DNA of 64,000 nucleotides from Saccharicrinis sp963665705 (GCA_963665705.1 OY762448.1:186001-250000); one strand, 5' to 3'; counted from the first letter of the stretch, positions 34,796 to 45,238 are shown. Notes: generated from the letters alone by a model not told the origin. A program made the numbers and translations.

Positions 34796-36163
34796 TTATT
34801 TAGCTCTAACTTTAGTTGTTACGTTAATCCATCCTCCAACAGTATAAGAAGCTCCGATAGTTAAGTTGTGGAAGAATATCTCTTCAGTTCCAGGGAAATG
34901 TTTAGAATAGATTCCGATTAGCTCATTAGCTTTTGTGGCTACATTTGCATCTATACTTTTTGCTTTGTAGAATTGATCAACAGCAGCCCAGTAAGCAGTT
35001 GAGTGTTCAAATTCATCGGCACCTAAGTTTTTAGCTGAAGTAGCATATAAATTACCAATTAAAATGTATGGATCTCCCCAACCTGGTTTTAATTCAATAG
35101 CCTTGTTGGCATTTGCTCTTGCATCAGATAATTTTCCTTGGTTAAATTTAATTAAACCTAATTGGTAGTGGAATGTACCTTTTTGTTCAGCCTCTTCCTC
35201 TAGAGAAATTGCTTCGTTATAATATTCAACAGATTTATCAAGATCTTGAGATTTTAAGTACATACGAGCTAAACCATAAGCAGAAGATGATGAAGGTTCA
35301 ATAGCGTGTAAACTTTCTGAAACATCATATAGTAATTGAGCATCTTCACAGTTAGCACGAGCTAATAATTTGGTTACTAATTTTAACCAATCTACATTTT
35401 CTTTGTTATCAGCTAATTGAGGTGCAAATATTTTTTCAATTGTTTCACAATCTGCAGCACCACTTGTTGCAAATAATTTCTCAACATTATCTTTTAAACC
35501 TTTGTACATATCAGCATACTTCTTTTTTGCTGCATATTTCTCAACTAAAACAGTTAAGATGTCATTAACTTTAACGTAATTGCTAACAACTTCTTCTGCG
35601 TCTGTTTGACCTGATTTAAACATTGCAACAGTGTTTGTCATGTAAGTTGCAAGTACAGCTCCTTCACTATTATTACCTCTTGAAGCAATAGATTTATTAA
35701 ACCATTCCTGAGCCTGAGTTCGAGCATCAGCATCGGTTTTTTTATAAGAAAGTAATTTTACCGCTTTACGACCTAAGATGTAATCTTCACCGTATTTTTT
35801 GCTATTGCCAAAATACTTGATTCTTTGATCGTACACGCCCATTAATTGTTGAAAAAGCTCTTCTTTTTTTGTTGCATCTTTTTCTTTTTTAATTCTGTAG
35901 TCCATAATCTTTACACCATCAGTGTAAATTTTAGTACTAGCTAAAGGACATTCGTTAAAGCAGATTTCCCATGCAGGAATAGCATCTGCATAACTTTTTT
36001 GTTTTACGTATTCAACAAATAACGATAGGTTCTTAAGACATCTTAGGCTGTCTTCTCCGTGCCCATATTTTGAGCCGTCTTCAACTCCTTTTTGAGCACT
36101 TACTTGTACTGCTAAAAGAGTTATCATTCCCGTGATAAAAATCTTTGTAAAAATTCTTGGCAT
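34796..36163 (-). CDS. Periplasmic tetratricopeptide-repeat protein
   Basis: 455 residues from the ATG at 36163, which starts directly ahead of a clean signal peptide (ends VSAQ). An ATG 33 bases upstream would give an unlikely extension. The early region carries CLKNLSLFVEYVKQ and PAWEICFNECP. The TPR-type repeats become clear in the second half (SSAYGLARMYLKSQDLDKSVEYYNEAI, FHYQLGLIKFNQGKLSDARANANKAI). It ends with a region of extra hydrophobic residues. It is part of a coaX-TPR-lptC-CNNM-foldase block that I recall from other Bacteroidetes; the specific function is unknown. Confidence 0.82.
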   Translation of the reverse strand: MPRIFTKIFITGMITLLAVQVSAQKGVEDGSKYGHGEDSLRCLKNLSLFVEYVKQKSYADAIPAWEICFNECPLASTKIYTDGVKIMDYRIKKEKDATKKEELFQQLMGVYDQRIKYFGNSKKYGEDYILGRKAVKLLSYKKTDADARTQAQEWFNKSIASRGNNSEGAVLATYMTNTVAMFKSGQTDAEEVVSNYVKVNDILTVLVEKYAAKKKYADMYKGLKDNVEKLFATSGAADCETIEKIFAPQLADNKENVDWLKLVTKLLARANCEDAQLLYDVSESLHAIEPSSSSAYGLARMYLKSQDLDKSVEYYNEAISLEEEAEQKGTFHYQLGLIKFNQGKLSDARANANKAIELKPGWGDPYILIGNLYATSAKNLGADEFEHSTAYWAAVDQFYKAKSIDANVATKANELIGIYSKHFPGTEEIFFHNLTIGASYTVGGWINVTTKVRAK

Positions 36164-36396
36164 GGTGTTTATAAGTTTTAAATAATTGTTAATCAATTTA
36201 CTTTAAGTATGAGTTGTGAATATTGTCCTGTGTTTTAGTATAAAAAATTTATGAAAATTTAGCTATACTTTCTGCTAGTACACCAAAAGTTATGCCAATA
36301 CTTGGGGGTGGACATTTGGATATGTCTTTTGGGTTTTTATAAGAGGTAGATTTGTAACTGTTTTTAATTAGCATATATTTTGCTAATATATTTTCA

Positions 36397-37131
36397 TTAA
36401 ACATTGTATTCAAGTATTGTATTTAAACCTGTTAATACTAAATTTTGATTTACAAAGATGGGATTTTTTAAATTTTTGGCAAAAAAATATGCATCTCCTC
36501 CTGTTAAAATTGTTTTAGTGTTGATATTTAGGGAGATATAATGGTTAATATAGTGTTCTATTTCAAAAACTACCCCATTTTGAACCCCTGATTCAATTGC
36601 ATTTGATGTATTTAGACCTAAAAAAGGTGAATCTTCATTTATTTTTAGCAGAGGTAATTGACCTGTATTTTGATGTAATGCATTGAATCTTGTTTGTATT
36701 CCGGGCGAAATGTTACCCCCTCTAAAACAATTTGTTTCATCAAGGTAATCAATTGTAATTGCCGTGCCAGCATCGATAACTAATTTTGGAGAGCCTGCAA
36801 ACGTTTCAGAAGCCCCTACTAGTGCAGCAATCCTATCCTTTCCTAATGTTTTAGGTGTTTCGTAACAGTTTGTTATTGGGATGTTTGTGTCACTGTTTAA
36901 TATGATAGCTTTTGTTGTAACAGGTAGTCCGATTGCTTTTATTATTGATTCTGGATTATCATATTCTTTTTTAACGGATGAAAAAATAACCTTATTTATT
37001 TTTTGACCATGATTAATTTTGGATATAATTTTTTCGTCAAAAAAATCGAATGAATCAAAATGAATCAGCTTACCCTTGTCAAAAACACCAATTTTTATAA
37101 ATGTATTTCCCTGATCAATGACTAAATTCAC
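36397..37131 (-). CDS. coaX: Type III pantothenate kinase CoaX
   Basis: Phosphorylates pantothenate, the first step of coenzyme A synthesis. It is an ASKHA-fold kinase of about 244 residues, with motifs NLVIDQGNTFIKIGVF at the start, KTLGKDRIAALVGA, LVIDAGTAITIDYLD and GGNISPGIQTR. The longest frame begins with GTG at 37149, but that codon lies inside the probable -7 box. The in-frame GTG at 37131 gives MNLVIDQGNT, which matches the usual family start, so it is preferred. It is divergent from the receiver-PAS gene. Confidence 0.92.
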   Translation of the reverse strand: MNLVIDQGNTFIKIGVFDKGKLIHFDSFDFFDEKIISKINHGQKINKVIFSSVKKEYDNPESIIKAIGLPVTTKAIILNSDTNIPITNCYETPKTLGKDRIAALVGASETFAGSPKLVIDAGTAITIDYLDETNCFRGGNISPGIQTRFNALHQNTGQLPLLKINEDSPFLGLNTSNAIESGVQNGVVFEIEHYINHYISLNINTKTILTGGDAYFFAKNLKNPIFVNQNLVLTGLNTILEYNV

Positions 37132-37148
37132 GTAACTATATTTTTTCA

Positions 37149-37156
37149 CAAAGATA
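37149..37156 (-). promoter_or_regulatory. -7 promoter box of coaX
   Basis: The minus strand reads TATCTTTG, an exact TAnnTTTG match, 17 bases ahead of the GTG start at 37131. A transcript start about 7 bases downstream would leave a leader of roughly 10 bases. No good -33 box is visible. Confidence 0.55.
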
Positions 37157-37202
37157 TAATTATTTGAAAGCTAAATATTAAGAATGTGAATCTAATTTTA
37201 TT

Positions 37203-38270
37203 ATGAGAAGAGTATTTGTAGTTGAGGATGATAAATTTATAACGGCCATTTTTACCATGTTTTTACGTGATTTAGGACATGAATTAGTGGGGCGAACCTC
37301 TTCTGGTAAAGAGGCGGTAGAAATGTGTAAAGAACTTCGTCCGGATGTTGTATTAATGGATATTCATTTAGAAGGAGAGATTGATGGTATTCAGACTGCA
37401 GAACTACTTCAGCGAGAGGTTAATATACCCGTTATATATGTTTCAAGTGATACTTCTTCACAGGTAATTGAAAGAGCAATTGTCACAAATTCATATGGTT
37501 ATTTAGTTAAACCAATTAATAAAAAAGAACTGGGAATAAGTATTGATCTTGCTTTTTATAAGCATAAAGTAGATATTGAGCAAAAAGAGAGAGAACAGGG
37601 ATATCGTGAGTTTATCTCAACTTCACCTTTACCTATAGTTGTTGTTACAAATGGTAAAATTATGTATTTGAATTGTTTGGGGATGGATGTTTTTAAAACA
37701 CATTACATTGAGGATGTAATGGGGTTACCTGTTTCAAATTTTATTCAGGAAAAGTATATTGAAGAGTTTAATAATAAGTTGAATTCATCTCTTAGTGAGG
37801 ATAAAAAGATAGAGCCATTTTTAACGAAATTAAAAACCGTTCATGGAGATACTTACTGGGCTGAAATTACAGGGTCGAAAGTTAATTTTAATAATAAAGT
37901 ATCTGTGCAGGTTATCATTAAAGATGTTACAATAAGTAAATCATATGAAAAAAGAAATATGATTTATGAAAGAGTAATATTTGAGAGTGAAAAAGTTGTT
38001 TTTATACTAAATAATGAAGGCGTAATATTAAAAACAAATGCTTTTACACATAAAATGTTAGGTGAAAATGAACTGGTAGGAAAAAATATTAAATCTGTAT
38101 TAGACGTTAATTGCTCTATTATAAATGTTTTTGAAGGATCGATAACGCAAGGGAGTTTAGAACCTCAGATAAAAATGCAATTTAAAAATGGTACTTCGAT
38201 GGATGCTTCCTGCAATGCCTTAACTTCTCCTAATGGAGAAGTGTTTGAAATAATTATTGCTGAGAGTTAA
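37203..38270 (+). CDS. Response regulator with PAS domains (no DNA-binding output)
   Basis: 355 residues. Residues 1-120 are a receiver domain with the acidic pair Glu8/Asp9-Asp10, phospho-acceptor Asp53 (VLMDIHL), Ser81/Ser82 and Lys103 (LVKPINK), all in their expected places. Two PAS-like regions follow (about 135-245 and 255-355, the first with SPLPIVVVTNGKIMYLN). There is no DNA-binding, GGDEF or kinase domain, so the output is probably by protein contact. No histidine kinase lies next to it. It is convergent with mfd, 23 bases away. Confidence 0.85.
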   Translation: MRRVFVVEDDKFITAIFTMFLRDLGHELVGRTSSGKEAVEMCKELRPDVVLMDIHLEGEIDGIQTAELLQREVNIPVIYVSSDTSSQVIERAIVTNSYGYLVKPINKKELGISIDLAFYKHKVDIEQKEREQGYREFISTSPLPIVVVTNGKIMYLNCLGMDVFKTHYIEDVMGLPVSNFIQEKYIEEFNNKLNSSLSEDKKIEPFLTKLKTVHGDTYWAEITGSKVNFNNKVSVQVIIKDVTISKSYEKRNMIYERVIFESEKVVFILNNEGVILKTNAFTHKMLGENELVGKNIKSVLDVNCSIINVFEGSITQGSLEPQIKMQFKNGTSMDASCNALTSPNGEVFEIIIAES

Positions 38271-38293
38271 TTATTAGAGGATATATATAATAT

Positions 38294-41200
38294 TTAATTA
38301 TTGTTCTCAGTAAAAATCTCAGAGTGCATATTATCAATTAATTGTTTTATTGAGTTTACTTCTTTGATACTTGCAAATGTAAGACGTAGCTTATTGTTTT
38401 TTTCCTGCATTTTAGCAGTTTTTGCTTTGGTTTGTAAAAATCCAAGTATACCAGTGAAAACTGGTGATTGATAATAAGGAGATTCTTGATTTGAAACAAA
38501 ATATATTAAAAGCTTGCTGTTTTTAAAGATGATTTTTTCAATGCCTAGTTCAATAGCTTTCCATCTTATTTGTACAACTTGTATAAGTTCTTGTGTTGTA
38601 TCTGGTATTGGTCCAAATCGGTCAGTTAACTCGGTTTTAAATACTTCCAATTCATTTTCATTTTTCAAACCGTCTAATTTTCGATATAATTGCATTCTTT
38701 CTGCAACATTTTCAATATAATTATCAGGTAATACCAGAAGGGCATCTGTTTCAATGGAACAATCATTTACAAATTTAATGTTCTTATCTGCTGTTTGATT
38801 AATTTCTTCCTTATATAGTTCTTTGAATTCAGTTTCTTTTAGCTCAAGGATTGCTTCGTTTAGAATTCGATGATATGTTTCAAATCCAATATCCGCAATA
38901 AATCCACTTTGTTCACCACCTAATAAATTACCAGCACCTCTGATGTCTAAGTCTTGCATTGAAATGTTAAAGCCACTACCAAGGTCTGAAAATTCTTCGA
39001 TAATTTTTAATCGTCTGCGCGCTTCTTGTGTTACAGATGTTAATGGTGGTGCTAAAAGGTAACAAAATGCTTTTTTGTTTGATCTTCCCACTCTCCCTCT
39101 TAACTGATGAAGTTCGCTAAGTCCAAAATGGTTTGCGTTATTAATAATGATGGTATTAGCATTAGGTATGTCGAGCCCTGATTCGATAATAGTTGTTGCA
39201 ATCAGTACGTCATAATCCCCATTGATAAAACCGAGCATTATTTTTTCAAGTTGTGGTCCATCCATTTGGCCATGAGCAACAATTGTTTTAACATTAGGTA
39301 AAATTCGATTTACCATTGCCTCAATTTCAAAAATATTTTGAACCCTGTTATGAATAAAGAATACCTGGCCATTTCTATCAATTTCATACGAAATAGCTTC
39401 TTTTATGATTTCATCGTTTATTGTATGTAGTTCTGTAAGAATAGGATGTCTGTTAGGAGGGGGAGTGTTTAAAATAGATAAATCACGGGCGCCCATTAAT
39501 GAGAACTGCAGAGTTCGAGGTATTGGTGTAGCAGTTAATGTTAGAGTGTCTACATTGATCTTAATTTTCTTAAGTTTTTCTTTAATGCTAACACCAAATC
39601 TTTGTTCTTCATCGATAATTAATAGCCCCATGTCTTTAAACTCAACATCCTTGCCAATTAAACGGTGCGTTCCAATAATTATATTGAGTTCACCTGTTTT
39701 TAATTTGGTAAGTGCTTGTTTAATTTCTTTTGGCTTTCGTAATCTACTTACGTAATCTATTTCACAGGGGAAATCTTTTAGCCTGTCTTTAAATGTGTTG
39801 AAATGCTGCATTGCCAGTATTGTGGTAGGAACTAATATGGCTACTTGCTTATTGTCTGTTACAGCCTTAAAGGCTGCGCGTATGGCAATTTCTGTTTTAC
39901 CAAAGCCAACATCTCCACAAACAAGCATATCCATAGGAGTACTTTTTTCCATTGCTTCCTTTACAAGACGTGTCGATTTTTCCTGATCTGGCGTGTCTTC
40001 ATAAATAAAGGATGCTTCCAATTCTGTTTGTAAATAGCTGTCTGGGGAAAAAGCAAAACCAGGTTCTTCTTTTCTTTGTGCATAAAGAGAAATAAGTTCA
40101 CGAGCAATGTCTTTTACTTTTTTCTTGGTTTTATCTTTTATTTTCTGCCACGCCGCCGTACCTAGTTTATTAATGCGTGGAGGTTCTCCATCTTTGCTTT
40201 TATACTTGCTGATTCGGTGTAAAGAATGAATGCTAACCAAAAGAACATCGTTGTCTCTAAATACGAGTCGGATAGCTTCCTGAGGTTTGCCATTAACATT
40301 TGAAGTTACTAAACCTCCAAAACGCCCAATACCATGATCAATATGTACTACATAGTCACCAGGATTAAGTCTGCTAAGTTCCTTTAATGAAATAGCTTGT
40401 TTGGCAACACGAGCTTTGTCTGTTCTTAGGCTAAATTTATGATAGCGTTCAAAAATTTGGTGATCAGTGTAAAAACAAAATCCGGAATCATGGTCGATAA
40501 ATCCTTCGTGTAAGGTTTTCTCAATTGGTGTAAACAAAACACGACTATCAAGATCTTTAAAAATATCACGAAGTCTCTCGTGTTGTTTTGGATTGTCTGA
40601 TAAGATATATCTGTCATATCCATTTTCTTCATTTAATAGTAAATCTTTTTCAATTAAATCGAAGTTTTTATTAAATGCAGGCTGTGGCGATATATTAAAT
40701 GCAATTTCAGTGTTGTTATTATAATAACTTCTTTTACCAAACTCTATAGTCGTTCTGGAATCTAAAGATGAAATTAATTCAGTGTTATTGATAAAATGCT
40801 TTTCAGATGGAATATTTTCGTTTTCACTTTTTTGGCTATTCCTATGCTTAATTTTTATATGTGCCTCCTTAATTTTATCCGCAATAAACTGGATGTCGTA
40901 GGTCCAAATAGAGGTGTTTTTATCACAGAAATCTAGTAACGAAATTTTATCATCGTTTTGTTGATTGTTTAGGTTTGGAATTATAGCAATATGATCAAAT
41001 TTGTTTATTGATAATTGATTTTCAAGGTCAAAAGTACGTATTGAGTCTACCTCATCACCAAAGAAGTCAATTCTATAAGGTTCTTCATTTGCAAAAGAAT
41101 AGATGTCAACAATACTGCCTCTTACTGAAAATTGTCCTGGCTCATATACAAAGTCAACTCGTGTGAATTCATATTCCTGTAACATTTCAGTTACAAATGA

Positions 41201-41653
41201 GATGTCAAGTTTTTCCCCTGTTTTGATATTAAGTGTACAATCTTTTAGGTTTTGATTTGTTGGAACTTTTTCAAAAACTGCTAATGGGTAACTAACAACA
41301 ATGCCTTCGTTGCCTTCTGAACTAAGAAAATTTAAGGCTTCTGTTCTTAAAATAATATTGGAAGAATCAATATTCCCATATTCTGGAGAACGTTTATAAG
41401 TAGATGGGAGAAAATATACATTCTCTTCACCTAATAGTTGTGTTAAGTCATTATAAAAATAGGCCGCTTCTTCTTTGTCATTTAAAATAACAAGATGTTG
41501 GTTGCTATCAAGAGTGCCAGCTATTATTAAACTTTTAAATGAGCCAGTAGTACCAGACAAAAATAAACGTTGTTTTTTCTCTTTTATTAATGTTTTTACT
41601 TGGTTAAAGAGGTTTGAAGAGCTGTATTTATTTAGAATGATTGATTGAGTCAC
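38294..41653 (-). CDS. mfd: Transcription-repair coupling factor Mfd
   Basis: A 1119-residue ATP-dependent translocase that removes stalled RNA polymerase and recruits UvrA. The UvrB-like N-terminal module is at about 1-280. The RNA polymerase interaction domain begins near GDYVVHIDHGIGRFGGL (about 430). The RecG-like motor has Walker A GDVGFGKTEIA near 580, DEEQRFGV, TATPIPRTLQ and QLRGRVGRS. The TRCF C-terminal domain ends the chain. The frame opens with GTG at 41653; no upstream ATG is available in frame. Confidence 0.96.
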   Translation of the reverse strand: MTQSIILNKYSSSNLFNQVKTLIKEKKQRLFLSGTTGSFKSLIIAGTLDSNQHLVILNDKEEAAYFYNDLTQLLGEENVYFLPSTYKRSPEYGNIDSSNIILRTEALNFLSSEGNEGIVVSYPLAVFEKVPTNQNLKDCTLNIKTGEKLDISFVTEMLQEYEFTRVDFVYEPGQFSVRGSIVDIYSFANEEPYRIDFFGDEVDSIRTFDLENQLSINKFDHIAIIPNLNNQQNDDKISLLDFCDKNTSIWTYDIQFIADKIKEAHIKIKHRNSQKSENENIPSEKHFINNTELISSLDSRTTIEFGKRSYYNNNTEIAFNISPQPAFNKNFDLIEKDLLLNEENGYDRYILSDNPKQHERLRDIFKDLDSRVLFTPIEKTLHEGFIDHDSGFCFYTDHQIFERYHKFSLRTDKARVAKQAISLKELSRLNPGDYVVHIDHGIGRFGGLVTSNVNGKPQEAIRLVFRDNDVLLVSIHSLHRISKYKSKDGEPPRINKLGTAAWQKIKDKTKKKVKDIARELISLYAQRKEEPGFAFSPDSYLQTELEASFIYEDTPDQEKSTRLVKEAMEKSTPMDMLVCGDVGFGKTEIAIRAAFKAVTDNKQVAILVPTTILAMQHFNTFKDRLKDFPCEIDYVSRLRKPKEIKQALTKLKTGELNIIIGTHRLIGKDVEFKDMGLLIIDEEQRFGVSIKEKLKKIKINVDTLTLTATPIPRTLQFSLMGARDLSILNTPPPNRHPILTELHTINDEIIKEAISYEIDRNGQVFFIHNRVQNIFEIEAMVNRILPNVKTIVAHGQMDGPQLEKIMLGFINGDYDVLIATTIIESGLDIPNANTIIINNANHFGLSELHQLRGRVGRSNKKAFCYLLAPPLTSVTQEARRRLKIIEEFSDLGSGFNISMQDLDIRGAGNLLGGEQSGFIADIGFETYHRILNEAILELKETEFKELYKEEINQTADKNIKFVNDCSIETDALLVLPDNYIENVAERMQLYRKLDGLKNENELEVFKTELTDRFGPIPDTTQELIQVVQIRWKAIELGIEKIIFKNSKLLIYFVSNQESPYYQSPVFTGILGFLQTKAKTAKMQEKNNKLRLTFASIKEVNSIKQLIDNMHSEIFTENNN

Positions 41654-41755
41654 GTTATATACTTTTTTGCAAAAGTAGTAATAGTAGAATTTATTTGTAG
41701 AAATAACAACTTAGAAAGTAAATTAATTTAATTTACTTTTATCCTGATTGGTCTG

Positions 41756-43135
41756 TTATGGTTGCTTGTTTGGTAATTTTGGGATGTTTTTAAAAGAATT
41801 CTTATTGCTGGGAAGGTAAAAGTAGAACTTACTTCCATTGTTAAGCTTACTTTCTATTTTAAGTTCTCGTTGATGAAGATTTAGAAATTCCTGACATATC
41901 ATCAGGCCTATTCCTGATCCTTCTTCATTTTCAGTTCCCGGTGTAGTATACTGTTCAGCAGCTTTTAAAATTTTATTTTTAATTGTTGAAGATATTCCTA
42001 TGCCAGTATCAATTACTGCAATTTCAATTTCCTTTGGGCTATGTTTGCGAGCAATAATTGTAATATTACCTCCGGTTTTTGTGAATTTTATCGCATTTAA
42101 TACCAGATTTCGAACAATAGTTCCGATCATTTCTTTGTCACAAAAAACAAATTCATAGTCATCACAATTGTATGTTAAATTAATGTTTTTAGATAAGGCA
42201 ATCTCTTTAAGAAGATCTTTGTTTTCAAATAGGATATCTTTGATTATATAGGTTTGCGGCTGGAAATAATTATTACGTAATTGCGATCTTCCCCAGATTA
42301 AAATATTGTTTAATAAATTGTAAGTCCTTCTTATATGAAAGTAGATTCGCAAAATTTCAGTTCTTTTTACAGTAAAATTTTCTTCCTTGTTTTGTGTTAG
42401 TATACTAAAATATCCAATAAGTGTATTAAAGGGACTTCTTAAGTCGTGAGAAATAATGCTAAAGAATTGGTCTTTGGTTGTATTTAATTTTTCAAATTTC
42501 TCTTTTTGAGTACTGATGTTATCTCGTTCAAGGCATATTTTTCTCTGTGTTTGAAATAGTTTTTTAGAGAAGCCATCAATAATAGTGTTTGCAAAAATCC
42601 AAAAACCAGCAGAAGTAATTAAAAATGTAGAGGATTCAATAAATAGTAGTTTGTTGTAAGTGAAAAGGTTGTGTTTGAAAATTCCTACTGCTATAAATGT
42701 AAATGTTGATATTATTATAAAAGTATTAGATAAACGGATGTTGCCCATGGATAACGACAGACTTGCAGTAGTAATAATTAAACCTGAATAAAAAGTGTTA
42801 AATGCATTTTCATCTGAAGTTAAATGGTAATACATTAATGAAATACTCAGATTTATAATAAATAAAGCCGTTGAGTTTATTGTTCTTAGGTAAATTTGCA
42901 TCCTATTTATATAGGATAGCGATAAAGCAATAATAAGAGTTGGAAGACCAATGAATAATCTTATAAATAAAATAGTTTTAAATGAAGTATTTGTGGCATA
43001 ATAGTCTAGAATACCAAAGGCAGGGTAAAATATTAATATTACGAAAAATAAGCTTCGTATATATTGTTTATTTGAGTAAAACAACCATAAAACAAAGTCC
43101 TTGTTTCCATATTTTATTTTCTCATCCTTGTTCAT
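41756..43135 (-). CDS. Orphan membrane sensor histidine kinase
   Basis: 459 residues. The first 190 form about six hydrophobic segments with little periplasmic loop, suggesting signal perception in the membrane. A short coiled linker (about 195-222) leads to the HisKA domain with phospho-acceptor His230 (ISHDLRSPFNTL). The HATPase domain has the N box (NLVLNAIKFT), G1 (DTGIGI) and G2 (GSGIGLMIC). No response regulator lies next to it; the receiver-PAS protein is 3.5 kb away across mfd. Confidence 0.88.
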   Translation of the reverse strand: MNKDEKIKYGNKDFVLWLFYSNKQYIRSLFFVILIFYPAFGILDYYATNTSFKTILFIRLFIGLPTLIIALSLSYINRMQIYLRTINSTALFIINLSISLMYYHLTSDENAFNTFYSGLIITTASLSLSMGNIRLSNTFIIISTFTFIAVGIFKHNLFTYNKLLFIESSTFLITSAGFWIFANTIIDGFSKKLFQTQRKICLERDNISTQKEKFEKLNTTKDQFFSIISHDLRSPFNTLIGYFSILTQNKEENFTVKRTEILRIYFHIRRTYNLLNNILIWGRSQLRNNYFQPQTYIIKDILFENKDLLKEIALSKNINLTYNCDDYEFVFCDKEMIGTIVRNLVLNAIKFTKTGGNITIIARKHSPKEIEIAVIDTGIGISSTIKNKILKAAEQYTTPGTENEEGSGIGLMICQEFLNLHQRELKIESKLNNGSKFYFYLPSNKNSFKNIPKLPNKQP

Positions 43136-43629
43136 TTTTCTACTGTTGTAATAAAAATATTATAGAAATTGAAGTGATTTTGTTTTTGTGTTAAGTTAAA
43201 TTACTTTTTTTTAAACGTTAACTCAAAAGGGTAAGAAAAAGGTATTTTGTTATTGTAAAAATCTATCATAAAACTTAGAGTCTGGATAGATTCAGGCCGA
43301 AAGTATATAAAAGTTACTAATATTTAGTCATGTGTATGCAAAAAATACCCGACTTTATTTTTTGAGTTTGATCAATTGTATTAATTTATGGTGTTAATGA
43401 AGTAATTTGTCTGTGTTTTCGTATTTGTAGATTATTGGCTGTCTATAGCCTTGTGTCCGGGTGAAGTGTTTACTGATTTATAAGATTAATAGTTGTTTAT
43501 TACGGGAGAATAATTTTTTAGATTAAAGATTGATGTTTAAAATAGTATGAATAAGGTAAAACGAAATACAATGTTTTATCAATACGTTTTATATGGTTTG
43601 TTTGGGAATGGAGATTTGTGTTTAACAGT
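43136..43629. other. Intergenic DNA with no recognised gene
   Basis: An AT-rich gap of roughly 500 bases between the histidine kinase start and the SusD terminator. Short frames exist, but none looks like protein. It should contain the promoter of the histidine kinase; no exact TAnnTTTG box stood out. Confidence 0.5.
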
Positions 43630-43664
43630 AAGAGGTTGTCATTTTTTAATGACAACCTCTTTTC
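43630..43664. terminator. Strong hairpin downstream of susD
   Basis: A 14-bp perfect stem (43630-43643 with 43648-43661) has a TTTT loop. T-rich DNA follows on the plus side; on the minus side the T-run is weak. It most likely ends the susC-susD transcript. Confidence 0.65.
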
Positions 43665-43690
43665 AATTGTTAATTTTGTATTACATATAT

Positions 43691-45238
43691 TTACAATGCA
43701 TCATTATAATCCGTTTCACCTTCTGGAATAACCCAAACCCATTCGTTTTCATCTTCAGGTTCAATAGTAACTGTATAAGCGGCAACAAAACTACCACCTT
43801 CAGCCCAACTCTTTCGTTCAATAGGATCTTTCCATCTTTTTAAATCAAACCAATCAAATCCTTCACCCCATAATTCAACAGCTCTATAAAACTTAATTTC
43901 ATCCAAAAGATCTGTTCCGGTGCTTGTTGTAGTATATTCTGTATCACGTCCTGATTCTTGAGTTAAGGTGATTAATGCACTTCTGGCATCATCTTCATAG
44001 CCTAAGAAATAATTAGCTTCAGCCTCAATCAAGTACATTTCAGAAGAACGAATATTATTCATATAACCAACACCTGGTAATCCTTGCACTTTCATTTTAA
44101 ATTGCATATATGCATAAACTGATGCTGTGGAATATAAATCTGGCCATTTCTCAAATGCATATGTATACATATCACCTTTTGATGTTGCCTTACCAGTTGA
44201 AGTACTATAATCTGAAAATCCTGTTGGATCAAGAAATAAATCTTTGCGGATATCTGTATCCGAAATTTTATTATAAATCTCCTTACTCATACATTTGGGT
44301 CTGGTTCTAACATTACTTGCGTTAGAATTATATCCAATATATGCTAAATAAGAATAATAGTATAAAGATTCATCTGAAGAACTATAACAACCCCAAATCC
44401 ACTCTGATGTTGGCTCTGAAAATCCGTTGGAATAATCTTCTGTAGACATTAGTTCATAACCACTTCTGGCTTTTTGTGCCATTGATAAAGCTGTGCTGTA
44501 ATCCCCTTTAGTAAGAGAAGCTCTTGCATATACGGCATAGGCCACGTTAATATTTGGCGTATAAATATCATCACTACTTCTTGATTCATTAGAATTGGCA
44601 AATAAATCAATTGCACTATCCAAGTCTTCATAAACCTGCGTATACACTTGCGCTAAGGTTGATAAACCTATATTTTCTGTAGATGTTGTTAAACGAAGTA
44701 CTAAACCATCAGAACTACCACTATCTGAATCAACCCAACGTTTACAATACAATTGAGAAAGCATAAAATATGAATATGCTCTAAAAGTTAAAGCTTGTGC
44801 CTTAATGTAATAACGTTCTGAATCGGTACCGCTAGCCTCGTCAATGTTCGCTAACACATAATTGGCATTACTAATAATTGTATAATAATAATACCATGGG
44901 TAGTAATCATACTTTACTGTAGAATTAGCATGATAAGTACTATTAATTACATTTGTCCAGCCGCTTATATTAACAGTAAAATGATTACCCGGATAATTAC
45001 CATAATACATTTTAATAGTTCCTTCACCATTAAACCCCTGACTATGTATATACTGAGACGTCATTAGTTTACACATTCCATTTATAGCCAAGGCAGCATT
45101 CTCGGTTGTTTCAAAAACAGTAGTTGAAGAGGTTTCACTTGTTGGATTTGTTTCCATGTAATCATCAGAACATCCTGAAAAAATAAAGATCGCCCCCAAC
45201 AATAAACTCCAAATATTTATATATTTCATAATTCGCAT
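43691..45238 (-). CDS. SusD/RagB-family nutrient-binding lipoprotein
   Basis: About 512-515 residues. The lipoprotein signal ends IFSGCSDDYME; two in-frame ATGs nine bases apart (45238 and 45229) both fit. It shows the SusD layout: an N-terminal segment with TTENAALAINGMCKL, TPR-like helices (RYYIKAQALTFRAYSYFMLSQ, YAVYARASLTKGDYSTALSMA), and the C-terminal RSSEMYLIEAEANY and FYRAVELWGEGFDWFDLKRWK motifs. It caps the SusC barrel on the cell surface and hands over an oligosaccharide or peptide. The substrate is unknown, because no glycosidase, lyase or peptidase gene is nearby. It is 3 or 12 bases after susC. Confidence 0.93.
   Translation of the reverse strand: MRIMKYINIWSLLLGAIFIFSGCSDDYMETNPTSETSSTTVFETTENAALAINGMCKLMTSQYIHSQGFNGEGTIKMYYGNYPGNHFTVNISGWTNVINSTYHANSTVKYDYYPWYYYYTIISNANYVLANIDEASGTDSERYYIKAQALTFRAYSYFMLSQLYCKRWVDSDSGSSDGLVLRLTTSTENIGLSTLAQVYTQVYEDLDSAIDLFANSNESRSSDDIYTPNINVAYAVYARASLTKGDYSTALSMAQKARSGYELMSTEDYSNGFSEPTSEWIWGCYSSSDESLYYYSYLAYIGYNSNASNVRTRPKCMSKEIYNKISDTDIRKDLFLDPTGFSDYSTSTGKATSKGDMYTYAFEKWPDLYSTASVYAYMQFKMKVQGLPGVGYMNNIRSSEMYLIEAEANYFLGYEDDARSALITLTQESGRDTEYTTTSTGTDLLDEIKFYRAVELWGEGFDWFDLKRWKDPIERKSWAEGGSFVAAYTVTIEPEDENEWVWVIPEGETDYNDAL

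Noticed and set aside
43547..43843. Plus-strand frame of 98 residues
   Set aside because: It runs through the susD terminator hairpin and into the antisense of the susD end, so it is not a credible gene.
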